DNA from: Doryteuthis pealeii
Lineage: Eukaryota; Mollusca; Cephalopoda; Myopsida; Loliginidae
Assembly: GCA_023376005.1 (NCBI GenBank)
Contig: CM042141.1
Span: 96,248,510 to 96,312,509, forward strand
Reading direction: 5' to 3'
Length of the DNA stretch: 64,000 nucleotides
In this document: positions 50,219 through 60,298 of the stretch, piece by piece
Layout of the letters: the number at the start of each line of letters is the position of its first letter
Position numbering within the stretch: position 1 is the stretch's first letter
The notes under the pieces: model-generated
What the model saw: the letters and a program-made list of their open reading frames with translations, nothing else
What the model was told of the DNA's origin: nothing
The model's database searches: none
Made by a program: the position numbers and the translations under genes

Positions 50219-51003
50219 CACTCTAATGTATTTAATAATTTTTGAATGACAATGAAAAATTGATATTTTACAAGAATACAAAGTGATGCAGACAATAGTT
50301 TGGGGGGGGGCAAGGAGCTTGATGCAGAAGCCAAAATAGTTCTCTATACTACAAGAACTGTTTTGGTAAATGTTTGGTAGGATTTTATTGGTTTTGTCCA
50401 CTTTAAATTGCTGCTACCAGTCAATATTACAATTACAGCCGACCTCTATTGTCAACAATTAAAGCATTTAAACACTACTTTGAAAAAAAGAGAGAGATTT
50501 CATTTTATCAATCAGAAAGGTATGTTGTTACACCATGATGATACATGGGACCATACAATAAAAATCACATCTGAAGAGATTGAAGATTTGGGCTGAAGAG
50601 ATAGAAGATTCTATACTTTATTCTACAGATTTAGCTCCATTTTATCATTGTTTATTCTGGATTTTACAGAACCATCTTGTGAAACTAGTTTTTAAAACAC
50701 ATGACAAAGTGGAAACTATCTTCTCTATATTCTCCAAGCCAAAAGACTTCTACAAAAATAGTATTATGAAGCTTAAGAGTCGGTGGAAGGAGATTATTAA
50801 TAATGACAGAACCCATGTTAATGAATAAATTCTATGTAAACATGAAGTTTTCAATTTTTTTCTGATCTTAAATTCAAACATTATTTATGGGTTGACCTAA
50901 TAGAAAAAAAAATTCACATAAATGAGAAAATGTGAATTTTCTTCATGGCAAAATCTAAAACATATTTGTATAATTAAATATAGAAGAGACATCACCCATT
51001 ATC

Positions 51004-51260
51004 ATGCATCATCATCATCAGGCCGAGCTGACAGCATGGATACCCATGACTCTCTCTAGGACAACGGTCCTATCGGTCATCACCTATGGCAGGTCCTCTG
51101 CACAACATCCAGAATCTATATAGAGTTGATTGATGTAGGTTTTTGCTGGTCACCTTATACTGGTGTGTCTAGGTGTAGGTGTATACAGGAGAAATAAGTA
51201 ACATTTTCCATTTGTCCTTGCTTCTTCAGCAATGTCCAGTATATCTTGTTCGCCTTACTT
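51004..51260 (+). repeat. Dispersed repeat R4, copy 3
   Basis: CATCATCATCATCA, GACAGCATGGATACCCATGA, TCATCACC.. GGCAGGTCCTCTGCACAACA, AGTTGATTGATGTAGGTTTT and TTGTTCGCCTTACTTG match the copies at 9122 and 11144. Confidence 0.65.
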
Positions 51261-51700
51261 GACCTTTCAATATTTGAAAATGCACGTTTATTTCACTAAG
51301 TAAAATGGTGTGACTAAGTTAAAATTCAAGTGTTGCCTGTGAATGCTAAAAATATCAATGTAGTTAAACATGACTAAAAGAGAAATTTATCTATTCTACT
51401 ATCTACTCACACACAATAATTTCATCATCACACAGAAGGTATATTAATTCATATGACAATATCACAAATCAAATAGCACATTTTATTTATCAAAATGGAA
51501 GTCTAAAATGAAATCTAAGAAATTTCAACTCAGTAAGGTATCTCACAGATTACATGTGGTCAGCAAGAATCCTTTTGGCTTTCAAAATAATAAAACTTTC
51601 ATGCACTTTAAAATAAATTCATCGATTGATATTATGCAAAAAATTAATTTCAGAGATGCATTAACTTCAATCAACCATTGTTGTACCAAATTAATTTTGC

Positions 51701-51731
<31 letters not shown>

Positions 51732-51879
51732 GAAGAGTTTTTGACTTGTGCCATAGCATTCTATACTAAATGGTTGATTCTTTGAAAAAAAAAACACATT
51801 AAAGATTGTTTGTCGAAACTCATCTCTGATGTTTATTGGACTCATCAAATTTGGAACCATCTTCTATGGATATTCTTCC
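51261..51879. other. Unassigned DNA
   Basis: A run of about 25 A at 51703-51727. The overlapping frames on both strands (51508-51744, 51582-51860) have no motif and are probably chance. Confidence 0.35.
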
Positions 51880-52170
51880 TGGTTGGTTGGTTGAATATTT
51901 TGGCATGTCTGCCCTTGGGTAATTTTATGCCGAAGACGTTTTGTTTGATTTATTCTTGTTGGGTATCAATTTTTTTAACTAAATTTTTTTAAGAAACTTT
52001 TTTAAAACTCATTTTTTTAATCTATTTAACCCATATATGGGTCCCTTACAGGTACTACCACTCCAGGTTAGAGTTGACCTGGGAGTAATGGCGATGAAGG
52101 GGAACTCCACACTCACTACAGCTCCAGAACTGGAATTTCACCACTAGATGCAGTTTAATGTCATACCCAG
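51880..52170 (+). mobile_element. S3 repeat, nearly complete
   Basis: CTGGTTGGTTGGTTGAATAT, GCATGTCTGCCCTTGGGTAA, TTTTATGCCGAAGACGTTTT, ATCTATTTAACCCATATATG, TACCACTCCAGGTTAGAG, GGAGTAATGGCGATGAAGGG, AATGTCATACCCAGGACA. Confidence 0.75.
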
Positions 52171-52800
52171 GACAAATATTCTTCCTGATTGGAAATGCTA
52201 CAACATGTGACTACATTTACCATAAACAATCATTTCTATAGACTTGTTGCTACATTTTTAAAAAGTCTTTATAATTCCCCCCCCCTTTAATCTCAAACAG
52301 AATTTCACACAAAAAAGTTTTTTTGTTGTTTAATAAAAAATTTCAAGGTCATTTCAGCACATCTTAATTGAAATCAATAGAGATGAGTCTTATAAGATCT
52401 CAGAAAACTGTCAGCATGACCTTATTTATTGACTACTGTACCTGGAATGACTTCTTTACTAGTGAGTCAGTGTTTTTTCCCTATCTATGGCCTGTCTTTT
52501 CAACTCCAGTTTGTAGTAGCAAACTCATGTGTAGCCCATTTGTAAACAATTTCTTTTTACTAAAACATACTTCTCCATCACATCCACACATTCTTCTGTA
52601 AATTTCACTTTTTTTTTTTTTTGACTTCTTATTGATGACAAATGTTTGTTTAAGCCTGGAGAATTCTGACTTGCCACCATATTGAATAACCTCAAAACTA
52701 ATTTCTTAGTGAGATTAAAATGACTTTTAGTTGAAAGCATACCAAAACATTATTCTTATAGGAATAACGTTTTAAAAGCTCAGCTTCTTTTGGGACTCAT
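52171..52800. other. Unrecognised, possibly decayed coding repeat
   Basis: Overlapping medium frames on plus (52368-52601) and minus (52525-52740, with SHFNLTKKLVLRLFNMV and ECVDVMEKYVLVKRN) have ordinary composition. The minus peptide looks protein-like, but I cannot match it to a transposase or host family. It could be a broken mobile-element gene. Confidence 0.3.
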
Positions 52801-52802
52801 TT

Positions 52803-53085
52803 TGTATGTATTTACTGTACGAGCAGGATGTGACACAAGGACAATTTTTAAGCAGAGTTAACAGGTTTGAATTTAGAGTTTTACTTCTCCTGGACTGGTT
52901 GCCATACTACGATTAAAAGATCCCATTTTGCTCTATTTACCCACAACTGAAGGGAGAATAGATGGATTCATACTTTTCCCATGGATATTAGCGCTATGTT
53001 AAATGCAACCAGCCTTTTCTAGGATTTGAACTCGTATCACAGTGTCCATTTCCTACGATGAAAAACCATCACACCACGGGAGCCT
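52803..53085 (-). mobile_element. tRNA-derived SINE S1
   Basis: TGTATTTACTGTACGAGCAG, GGTTGCCATACTACGATTAA, CATACTTTTCCCATGGATAT, AGGATTTGAACTCGTATCAC, CATTTCCTACGATGAAAAAC. Confidence 0.75.
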
Positions 53086-53555
53086 CAATGAAAAATAAAA
53101 CATCTGAGTAGTATTCCATTCAAGACTTTTTTCACAAGAAAAAACATTGTGTTTTTCTACAAATTGCATAAATACATGAATATAAGTGCAGCTGGTAGGT
53201 TTCAATCTTTGCAGATATAATCTTTGCTGTTGTATTATCTTGATAGAACATCACACCTTTGTAATAGATCAAAGTGAACCTCTTTTACTTCAAAGCTGTG
53301 TTTAAATGCTCTGTTAACATTACATTGTTATGATATTAAATGATAACAACTCAAAAAGGGTTCATTGTAGCAAGAGGAAAATTACCTTGCGAGACTAAGC
53401 AGTTGCATACGTCTTCCGTGCAAGATGCCTGCTTATCTATTATAAGTGGTTGAAGAAAAGGTGGAGTGAACTGTACTGACTAGCACAGAGATTGAACTCA
53501 CAACCTCCAGCTCATGATTAATATCTTTTTTATAAGCATTCTGTCAACCCTGTTG
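53086..53555. other. Unassigned DNA
   Basis: A tRNA-like B box (complement of GATTGAACTCACAACC, about 53489-53505) suggests another old SINE on the minus strand around 53395-53560. Confidence 0.35.
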
Positions 53556-53758
53556 GTTGGAATGGTTCGACCAATGAAGAGAGATAAAAGCCAAGGCACT
53601 TTCTCTAGAGAACACTTATCTTTTTTCCGTTGCCACTCAACAACCCTTTTTTTTTTCCCCAGCTGAGAGAGTAGAGAGATTGGAATAGAAATAGATTTTT
53701 TTTTGAGACTTTAAACAACAAAACAATCCCACCAAATACTTCCCAAAATATTCCTCAG
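53556..53758 (+). promoter_or_regulatory. Promoter-like region with CCAAT and TATA-like boxes
   Basis: ACCAATGAAGAGAGATAAAAGCC (split here as CCAATGAAG and GATAAAAGCC; CCAAT at 53572, ATAAAAG at 53585) lies ahead of a GC-richer stretch with TTTTTTCCGTTGCC and a CCCCAG acceptor-like site. An ATG-containing short exon follows at 53759. Suggestive only. Confidence 0.3.
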
Positions 53759-53793
53759 GTGAAGATTCATTATCTACATGGCTTCATATTCTT
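53759..53793 (+). CDS. Candidate first coding exon, very short
   Basis: After an acceptor-like ATTCCTCAG, 35 bases end at GTAAGTAAA. ATG at 53778 in the context TACATGG gives MASYS plus one base. Downstream exons were not found before SINE copies start, and the phase (one leftover base) does not fit the exon at 62910 directly. The evidence is splice-site quality plus the promoter-like sequence upstream. Confidence 0.25.
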
Positions 53794-53819
53794 GTAAGTA
53801 AAAAAAAAAATTAAAGTCA

Positions 53820-54065
53820 TCAGGGTGGCCTAAAGTCGGTATGAGTTTGACAGCGAGGGAGTCAATCTCCTTTTCACTAGTGCTAGACCAAAGAGATTGT
53901 TTTGGCGTATGAGGCGTATGAGTGTCACACCTACCATCAGCTCCTCATTTTAATGCACAGACTGCTGTGCTACTCATACGCTGAGTTGGCCAGGGCCGGT
54001 ATCAAACCCGGAACCTTGTGGTTTCTAGTTGGCTGCTCTACCAACTGAGTTAAACTGTCCTTAGT
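53820..54065 (-). mobile_element. tRNA-derived SINE S2
   Basis: GGTGGCCTAAAGTCGGTATG, ACTAGTGCTAGACCAAAGAG, CAGGGCCGGTATCAAACCCG (B box), CTACCAACTGAGTTAAACTG (A box in complement). Confidence 0.85.
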
Positions 54066-54394
54066 AATTTTTCAGCACTAGTCACTTATATTTCTAGAGT
54101 GGGGGTGGGGGGTAACCAAGAAAGCTGATGCTAGTTATAAAAGGTGATTAATTTATTTTTATAAAAAGAAAAGGGTTGTGAAAGGTGGGAAAAAAATCAA
54201 GTCAATTTGTTTACATGAATCTAGTTAAATGTTACCTTCCTCATTCTTTCCTCACTGAATGCCCTATACTTGTAACCATGTGTCACACCCTACTTGTGGC
54301 TTTTGTCCTTGGCAACAGAGTAACTTCCGTGAGTGTCAACTATCAAATACCAAAATGTAGCACATTAAAAAGAAAAACAACCAAAATAATCTAG
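54066..54394. other. Unassigned DNA with S5-like tail
   Basis: 54250-54310 carries GAATGCCCTATACTTGTAAC and GTGTCACACCCTACTTGTGG, an S5-type tail. Nothing else recognised. Confidence 0.4.
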
Positions 54395-54640
54395 TTTAGC
54401 TCTGTCAGTAGAGCATCCGCCAAGGAAACACAAGGTTCCTGGTTCAATACAAACTCTCACCAACTCAGCACATAAGTAGCACAGCTTGGATCTGTGCAAT
54501 AAAGTGGTGAGCTGATGGTAGGTGTGGCGCTCCACCACAGACACAAAAGACAATCTCCTTGGTTTAGCGCTAGTGAAAAGAGGATAGACTTCCTTGCTAT
54601 CTGGCTGATATCAACAAAGGCCACTCCACCAACTTATTTT
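54395..54640 (+). mobile_element. tRNA-derived SINE S2
   Basis: TAGTTTAGCTCTGTCAGTAG (A box), AAGGTTCCTGGTTCAATAC (B box), TGATGGTAGGTGTGGCGCTC, TTAGCGCTAGTGAAAAGAGG. It faces the S2 copy at 53820. Confidence 0.85.
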
Positions 54641-55290
54641 ATGAAATTTTTTTTTTCATCTTATGCTCTTTTTGTACTATATAACAAAATAAGCAGGATT
54701 TATTTATTTATTTATTAGGGTGGTTCCTAAGATGTGATATTAGTAGGTATTGTTAAATCAATTATAATTATTGCACAAGAGAATTATCTACTTGAAATAC
54801 ATTTTCCTAACCAGCCAATCAGAGAGTTATACACTTGATATATAAGCAAAGAAAACTTATCTGGTATATGATATACTAGTTAGCATAAAACCATTTTTTG
54901 AGAAGACTATTTTAGTCAAATTTCATACACAATTCAGTTTCAGTTTTCATATTGTGACATGCCTCTAGTATGTCAAATAGTATATATATGTACATTTATA
55001 ATAAATTTCAGTATAATGTGTGGGTGAGCAGAGAAAAAAAAAATTGTATTGGTGAAATAATACTATTCTCCTATCAGACAATGATTTTCAAACATCCCCT
55101 TTCCATTCCGGAAATGATGAGTGGAAATAAGTAACCCTTTTTCTTTGTCTAGCATTGTCTTGACCGACAGTCTGATTTAAAGTACACATGACTTTTAGAA
55201 CTTTTGCGCCAAAAGACCAGACCCCAAATACAGAAACTGAAAATCCCTCGTAGAGACGAGATGTGTGTGAAATGACGCAGTAAACAAAGC
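54641..55290. other. Unassigned DNA with promoter-like patches
   Basis: CCAATCAGAGAG (54816) is followed 25 bases on by GATATATAAGC, a CCAAT-TATA arrangement on the plus strand. 55150-55290 is GC-richer, with GCGCCAAAAG and TGACGCA and a small CTCGTAGAGACGAG hairpin. No exon could be tied to either. Confidence 0.3.
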
Positions 55291-55292
55291 AG

Positions 55293-55440
55293 CAATAGAA
55301 AGAAAGAAAGAAAGAAAGAAACTAGAAAATCATCTTGAAGAAAGAAGGAAAGAAAAAAAGAAAGAAAGCAGAAAATCAACTTATCACCAAAGAAAAACTA
55401 AGGACTCTGAATAGAAAGAAAGAAGAAAAAAAAAAGACAT
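55293..55440. repeat. (GAAA)n purine tract
   Basis: Repeated GAAAGAAA over about 150 bases with breaks. The minus-strand frame 55149-55379 is its translation. Confidence 0.85.
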
Positions 55441-55640
55441 TCTTTTATTGGATTATGCAAATCGTTTAAATTGTTTGAACGATCTAGAGAACTTTAACAC
55501 ATATTTGATGCATATGAGAAAATAGGAAAGAATATATATATATATATATATAAAAGGGAAGAATAACAGAAGGACATTCTTTTAGTATCCATGGTATCAC
55601 AGTGAGTTAAATCTCTCTTGTTTCATATTCTATCTTTTAG

Positions 55641-55772
55641 GATTGTCTGTATGTTAAATGTTCAATTGCTTGCCCACCCATGTTTGATAATATGACAATA
55701 TACACACCCTTTTTATATCCCTTACTACATTTATATGTATGTATGTTTTCTTTTATTATTGTTAGTTTGTAA
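55641..55772 (+). CDS. Weak candidate last exon, plus strand
   Basis: A strong acceptor (TCATATTCTATCTTTTAG) precedes 43 open codons: DCLYVKCSIACPPMFDN, then MTIYTPFLYPLLHLYVC and a stop at 55770. AATAAA occurs about 30 bases later (55801) and again at 55898. Much of the second half translates a TATGTATGTATG run. The region 55800-55980 (AATAAAG, pyrimidine-rich, CTCGGGATCTC) could instead be the end of an LTR. Low confidence. Confidence 0.2.
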   Translation, partial: DCLYVKCSIACPPMFDNMTIYTPFLYPLLHLYVCMFSFIIVSL

Positions 55773-56245
55773 AATACTTTTCTGCAGCCTGTATTTTATG
55801 TAAATAAATATTAGATTCTATTAACGGGATCCTGTTTGTTCCTTTGTTATCTGATGCTGTGTTCCGTATTGATCTCTTGTCCTCCTATCGATGCTAAAGA
55901 ATAAAGTTCCCCCATCCCTCCGTGTTATTCTTTTACACTCGGGATCTCTTGCAGTTTTTTTTTATTATTATTCTTGCACTAGCGCACAGGTTGTTCCCTA
56001 TTGGTGTGTGTACATAACAATATGTATATAAAAATATAGTCCTAATGGTAATCAACACTGCGTTAAATAAAACCTAGTGACAAATGGATTCACTAGATTT
56101 ATCTCAAACGAGTATTATAATGGATAAATGTTATAGAAACATACAGATAAAAAAAAAATATCAATTTCGTGTCATTAGGTAATTCTTTTCATTTACATTG
56201 TCAATAGCCGGTTGTTTGTTAGGGGTTAGAGGGGTTACAACCCTA
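55773..56245. other. Unassigned DNA
   Basis: Two poly(A) signals (55801, 55898) and a pyrimidine-rich stretch. A solo LTR is possible but no paired end or target duplication was seen. Confidence 0.3.
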
Positions 56246-56246
<1 letters not shown>

Positions 56247-56306
<60 letters not shown>

Positions 56307-56330
56307 ATACATACATACATACAATCATAG
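56247..56330. repeat. (TA)n-(CATA)n microsatellite
   Basis: About 24 TA units followed by ACAC and about five CATA units. Confidence 0.95.
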
Positions 56331-56431
56331 GCGCTTCTAACTGAATAACCTGCAAAAACAAAAAAAACAAACAAAAAAGCTTGCAATAAAGAAGAAATAT
56401 TCCGTGGTCTTTAAGAAAACCAGCTTAAACA

Positions 56432-56560
56432 ATATGGCCGAGAGGTTAACAAATCGGGTGGACGAAAAGTCAGTCGGGTTTCGCTCCTGGTCAGAGGTAA
56501 TTGTTGTCTAGCCACACTGAAGAGACATGAAACGTCAAAACACAGTGTCTGTAGATGACT
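56432..56560 (+). mobile_element. tRNA-derived SINE, family S7, copy 1
   Basis: ATGGCCGAGAGGTTAACAAA matches the A-box region of class II tRNAs (Ser/Leu type), and GTCGGGTTTCGCTCCTGG is a B-box-like segment. The tail reads CACACTGAAGAGACATGAAA then CGTCAAAACA. Confidence 0.75.
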
Positions 56561-56732
56561 TTTTATATGCTCCCAAAACCCGGTAGAGCTCTCTAAGGGT
56601 AACTTAAATTAGCGTTCAATACCAGGATAAAAATGATCGTCTATTTACAGACTGGATCTCTGGTGGTCATAAAAATATATAGACAAATATATGTATTTAA
56701 TAGTTTAAACACCACCCCTTTGCAGCAGCTGT
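56561..56732. other. Spacer between S7 copies
   Basis: Nothing recognised. Confidence 0.4.
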
Positions 56733-56855
56733 CAAATGGCCGAGAGGTTAATGAATCGGGCGGACGAAAAGTCAGTCGGGTTTCGCTCCTGATTAGAGGT
56801 AATAGTTGTGTCTAGCCACACTGAAGAGATGTGAAACGTCAAAACAATTTGTAAT
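56733..56855 (+). mobile_element. tRNA-derived SINE, family S7, copy 2
   Basis: AATGGCCGAGAGGTTAATGA, AAAAGTCAGTCGGGTTTCGC, GCCACACTGAAGAGATGTGA, ACGTCAAAACAA. Tandem direct repeat of copy 1, 300 bp away. In the tail, GATGT-GAA-ACGTC can form a 5-bp hairpin. Confidence 0.75.
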
Positions 56856-57270
56856 TCCTTCTGGTTATAGCAATATTCTAACTTAAACACAATGACTGCT
56901 ACTGACCATAAACATTCTAACATCTTTCTTTCACCCTCTAATAATTTCTCTCCTTGTACTTTTAATCTTTGTATGTTTTTCTTTCATTCCCACATCTTTT
57001 CTTTTCAAATCTTTATTTCCTTTATACATCATATCACTCTGCCTTTCTGCACTTCTTAGAAACCATTCTCAAGAACCTGTTCAGCATATTTCACTTCCCA
57101 AAGAATCCGACAACACCTTTTTATAAGAGTTGGGGCAACTGTAACGGGGGGGGGGGGGGGGGTTGTAAGTCAGATGAGTATGGCCTTGAAAAGGTATATC
57201 TGCCGTGAAGGAAGTGGAGAATCTCTGTCAGGTGCAGACAAATCAAAACAGGTTCACTAAAGAATAATAT

Positions 57271-57321
<51 letters not shown>
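56856..57321. other. Unassigned DNA with G run and (TA)n
   Basis: A run of about 18 G at 57146-57162 and (TA)n at 57276-57321. Frames 56969-57208 and 57121-57390 have no support. Confidence 0.5.
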
Positions 57322-57323
<2 letters not shown>

Positions 57324-57590
57324 TTATCGTCATAGTAAATGAACACAGTGAAGGGAGTTCAAATCCTGGACAAGGTCGTTTGCACTTCACATAGTGCTAA
57401 TAGCCTCAGGAAAGGTATGAATCCAACTATTCTCTCTCCAGCTATGGGTAAATAGTAGGACAGACTGTGCTCTTTAACTTTGGTATGGCCACCAGTCTAA
57501 AAGAAAAACTGAATTCAAACTTATAAAACTCCACTTAAAAATTGACCTTGTGTCACATTCTGTTTGTGCAGAGGAGTTAGTAAATACATA
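57322..57590 (+). mobile_element. tRNA-derived SINE S1
   Basis: GGTTATCGTCATAGTAAATG, GGAGTTCAAATCCTGG (B box), CACATAGTGCTAATAGCCTC, GCTATGGGTAAATAGTAGG, GTGCAGAGGAGTTAGTAAAT. It follows the (TA)n array. Confidence 0.8.
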
Positions 57591-57725
57591 TTCTCCCTCC
57601 ACCTATAGGTAAGGGCAGACTTGGCCCTTTAACCTTGATATGGCAATCAGTGTAAGAGAAAGAAAACTGAATTCAAACCTGTAAAACCCCACTTAAAAAT
57701 TGACCTTGTACCGCATCCTGCAGGG
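57591..57725 (+). mobile_element. S1 SINE, 3' half, in tandem
   Basis: CTCCCTCCACCTATAGGTAA, ACCTTGATATGGCAATCAGT, AAACCCCACTTAAAAATTGA, GTACCGCATCCTG. Direct tandem partner of the copy to its left. Confidence 0.75.
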
Positions 57726-57755
57726 GTTTGTGTGTGTGTGTGTGTGTGTGTGTGT
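57726..57755. repeat. (TG)n microsatellite
   Basis: About 14 TG units. Confidence 0.95.
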
Positions 57756-57799
57756 TGTGTATACAGTGATGCTGATAGCTTTTTAATTTAGTGCATCCT

Positions 57800-58060
57800 G
57801 GGAAACATGTATATGATTTGAATGAGTCCCTGGGAAATTTGATTGGTCCCAATTAAAGTTTTTAATAAATTGTAATGTTTATCTATGAACAACTAAAGCC
57901 GTCTAACCTCTACCTTGTACCCCATACAGTGTAATTCATTTCCAAGAAAATATTGAAATGTATTTACAGTTAGCTGGAAATGATGGGGGGAAGAAAAAAA
58001 CACTAGGGCACATGGATGCGATTTTTATGCGTCAGTGATGCAGGACATGTAACTATCAGC
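57800..58060. repeat. Dispersed repeat R2, copy 2
   Basis: Aligns in order with 3905-4470 (TTTGAATGAGTCCCTGGGAA, AACCTCTACCTTGTACCCCA, TATTTACAGTTAGCTGGAAA, CAGTGATGCAGGACATG). Confidence 0.65.
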
Positions 58061-59345
58061 ATATGTACGTGTGTCCACTTATAACTCAGAAACGAGATTT
58101 TATTCAGATTTGAAATCTTGCATACACCTTGATATCCTTATAACTAAGAAACAAACCAAATTTGGTTATTGATTTTTACTGATTAAGGGATAAAATCAAA
58201 CGATTTGCAATAATCGTGACATGGCTACTGCTGCTAATATAAAAAAAATTTGCTGGCTGCTGGCTATATTAGCAGTGATTTAAAATGTCGCCACAGCTGG
58301 TAATTTGAAGTTGACCAATTTGTGCCCTAATCGTTTCAGCTCAGAATTTCTCGTGTATCACCGGTCTAATCTTTAAAATATTTATTTGGTTAGAAAGAAA
58401 ATAAAAATCTTTCTAAATATAATTTGTATGTGGTTTTATCGACTGAATTATTTTTTACAGCGAATTAAATAAAAATAATAAACAAAAACATTTAACGATT
58501 AATAATAACTCAACTTTGTTTTTATTATTAACACTTTCATTTTAGAATAAAATATATCCGTTTTTAATCAGTATAATATTTTTGAAACTATTCATGAAAT
58601 AAACATTACATTAATAGCACTTCTTTGTTACTTTCTTTGTTAATTTTATGATTCAAAAAAGGAAATAAATTAAACTGAGGAATTAAGAATTGAATTTAAT
58701 TTTTTTTGTATGTACAAAAGAGTTTTAGAAAAGAAGAAAAAAAAAGAAAAATTATAATACAAACAATTGTAAGTATTTAATTCTTAGCATTTTATTGTTA
58801 CATTTTGAATATGGTAAAAAAAGAAGGAATTAAACGAATACATTTAATTTCTACTAATTGAAATCAACAGGCAAAAATTAAAATTGTTTCAAAAATGTAA
58901 ACAAAAAGAGACTATTCTTAAAATAAACAAATATTATAATAAACTGATTCTTAGCTTTGTTTATCATCAAATCTTTAATAAAGTTTAGGAATGCATTTTT
59001 AAAAATAATATCTTAAATGGAAACAAAAAAAACATTTTCTAAAATAAACAAACATTCTACTATACAAATTCTCAGCGATTTTTTTTTTTAAAAACCTGAT
59101 AAATCATTTTCCTCTTATTTTTTTTTTCTTACTCCTGTTTTCTCCTCACTCACTTTCTGGTATTTCTAATTTTTTTAGGACTGGGTACTTTTGTTAGTAT
59201 ATACACACACACACACACACACAATACAAATGAAAAGAACAAACAGTAATGAAGAATACAAGTCCACCAAGACATCTGGAAGTTAATTTAATCTGCTATG
59301 TTTTAGAAAGAAAGAATTCTAATTTACTTTATTAAAAGGTCAAGT
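58061..59345. other. AT-rich DNA, nothing recognised
   Basis: (CA)n at 59201-59222. A long pyrimidine tract ends in TTTTTTTAG at 59178, an acceptor-like site, but the following bases give no convincing exon. Confidence 0.4.
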
Positions 59346-59986
59346 GAGTGATAACCCCCAAATTTCTCTCCTCTCTTATGAGAACAACCAAAGAAGAAAA
59401 TAAAAAGGTTATAAAGAGAGGTATAAATATTAAAACCAGTTGGGAAACACAAACAAGTAATCATCATCATCATCATCATAAGATAGTATATTGTGAAAGA
59501 AGAGAACCAGGTGTGAGAGAGAATGAAAGAGAGAGAGAGAGAATTTTCATGATAGTAGAAATTTGATATGTATGTATCCTTGCCCAACACATGAACATTA
59601 CTGGATACTGACAAGATATTAATAGTCACTGGATACTTGAGGGTACACAATGAAGAAGACCATTTATTAATTAAGAAACCCTTAAGTGAATCCTAAGGAT
59701 GTATTTGTGAGTTGGGGAGTGGTAGGGTGTATGCATAATACACATACATACACAAGTATATATATGCATGTATACATACGTACAAAAGTGTGTATGGAAA
59801 AGTTTTGGAAAGTTGACCCCCCTCCCCTACAAAAAATGTATATCCTCTCATCTGTTTTCTATTGTCTCCTTTAAAGCATTCTCCTTGGGAAAGTACATGC
59901 TGGCTTACAAAGGATACCAATAAAAAATATATACTACATTTGATTTCCAAAAACTTTTGAATACCCCCTCTAGGTTTTTTTTTTGT

Positions 59987-60020
<34 letters not shown>

Positions 60021-60104
60021 TGTGTGTGTGTGTATAGTGTTGTTAACAATTTGAAATGGAAACAGTTCCGATAACTTTAAATATTATATTAGAATAAAAC
60101 AATC
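59346..60104. other. Unassigned DNA with microsatellites
   Basis: (CAT)n at 59459-59480, (GA)n near 59530, (TG)n at about 59986-60033. The frames on both strands (59324-59650, 59348-59566, 59693-60049) are explained by these arrays. Confidence 0.45.
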
Positions 60105-60292
60105 TATATATAAATATATAACGCCGGGCATCTATTTATTGAAACAATGAGGATTGTCTAACATTGCATGCTCACATTTTGAGTATATTTATTCTATGTT
60201 ATGATGTTGGATCATGTGTTGGGCAATGTGATATAAGCAGTGACGTAGTTTTTGTTACAGACAAAAACCAGAAGCGAATCTCCATTATTAAT
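60105..60292. repeat. Dispersed repeat R3, copy 2
   Basis: Reverse-complement match to 4640-4830, ending exactly at the start of foldback FB10 (AATAATAGATATGTTTCAG). The left end reads TCTATATATAAATATATAAC after A. Confidence 0.7.
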
Positions 60293-60298
60293 AGATAT

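Larger units (their letters stand above)
49085..50900 (+). mobile_element. Decayed mariner transposon interrupted by SINEs
   Basis: Three blocks of one transposase can be followed in order. First an N-terminal block (about 49110-49330, HCVYRRIDYLNERNCKKVFEK-like then APWTGC-like, with stops). Second a helix-turn-helix block (49882-49985, MNLSQSTVHCHQQQFGKM then GKLVPYEST). Third a C-terminal block (about 50320-50828, with ADLYCQQLKHLNTTL, NQKGMLLHHDDTWDHT, LQNHL, SKPKDFYKN, LKSRWKEIINNDR and a stop). The HHDD motif fits a catalytic Asp. The third acidic residue expected near LAPFYH appears lost. A terminal-repeat-like end (GGGTTGACCTAA) precedes TA at 50901. The left terminal repeat was not found. 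Inactive. Confidence 0.85.

Noticed and set aside
52525..52740. Transposase domain on the minus strand
   Set aside because: Peptide looks protein-like but I could not match any transposase motif or terminal repeats, so left unassigned.
54816..54850. CCAAT-TATA promoter
   Set aside because: Spacing is plausible but no exon follows, and CCAATCAGAGAG also occurs at 22411 without a gene, so chance or a repeat fragment is likely.
55600..55980. Solo LTR
   Set aside because: AATAAA signals and a pyrimidine-rich end are suggestive, but no TG...CA boundaries, target duplication or second copy could be found.
56517..56550. CTGAAGAG...GAAAC in S7 tails as hammerhead cores
   Set aside because: Only five bases separate CUGAAGA from GAAAC, too few for helix II, and helix III/H17 cannot be placed.
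59693..60049. 118-codon minus-strand frame
   Set aside because: His/Thr and Ile/Tyr runs show it is a translation of (CA)n and (TA)n arrays.
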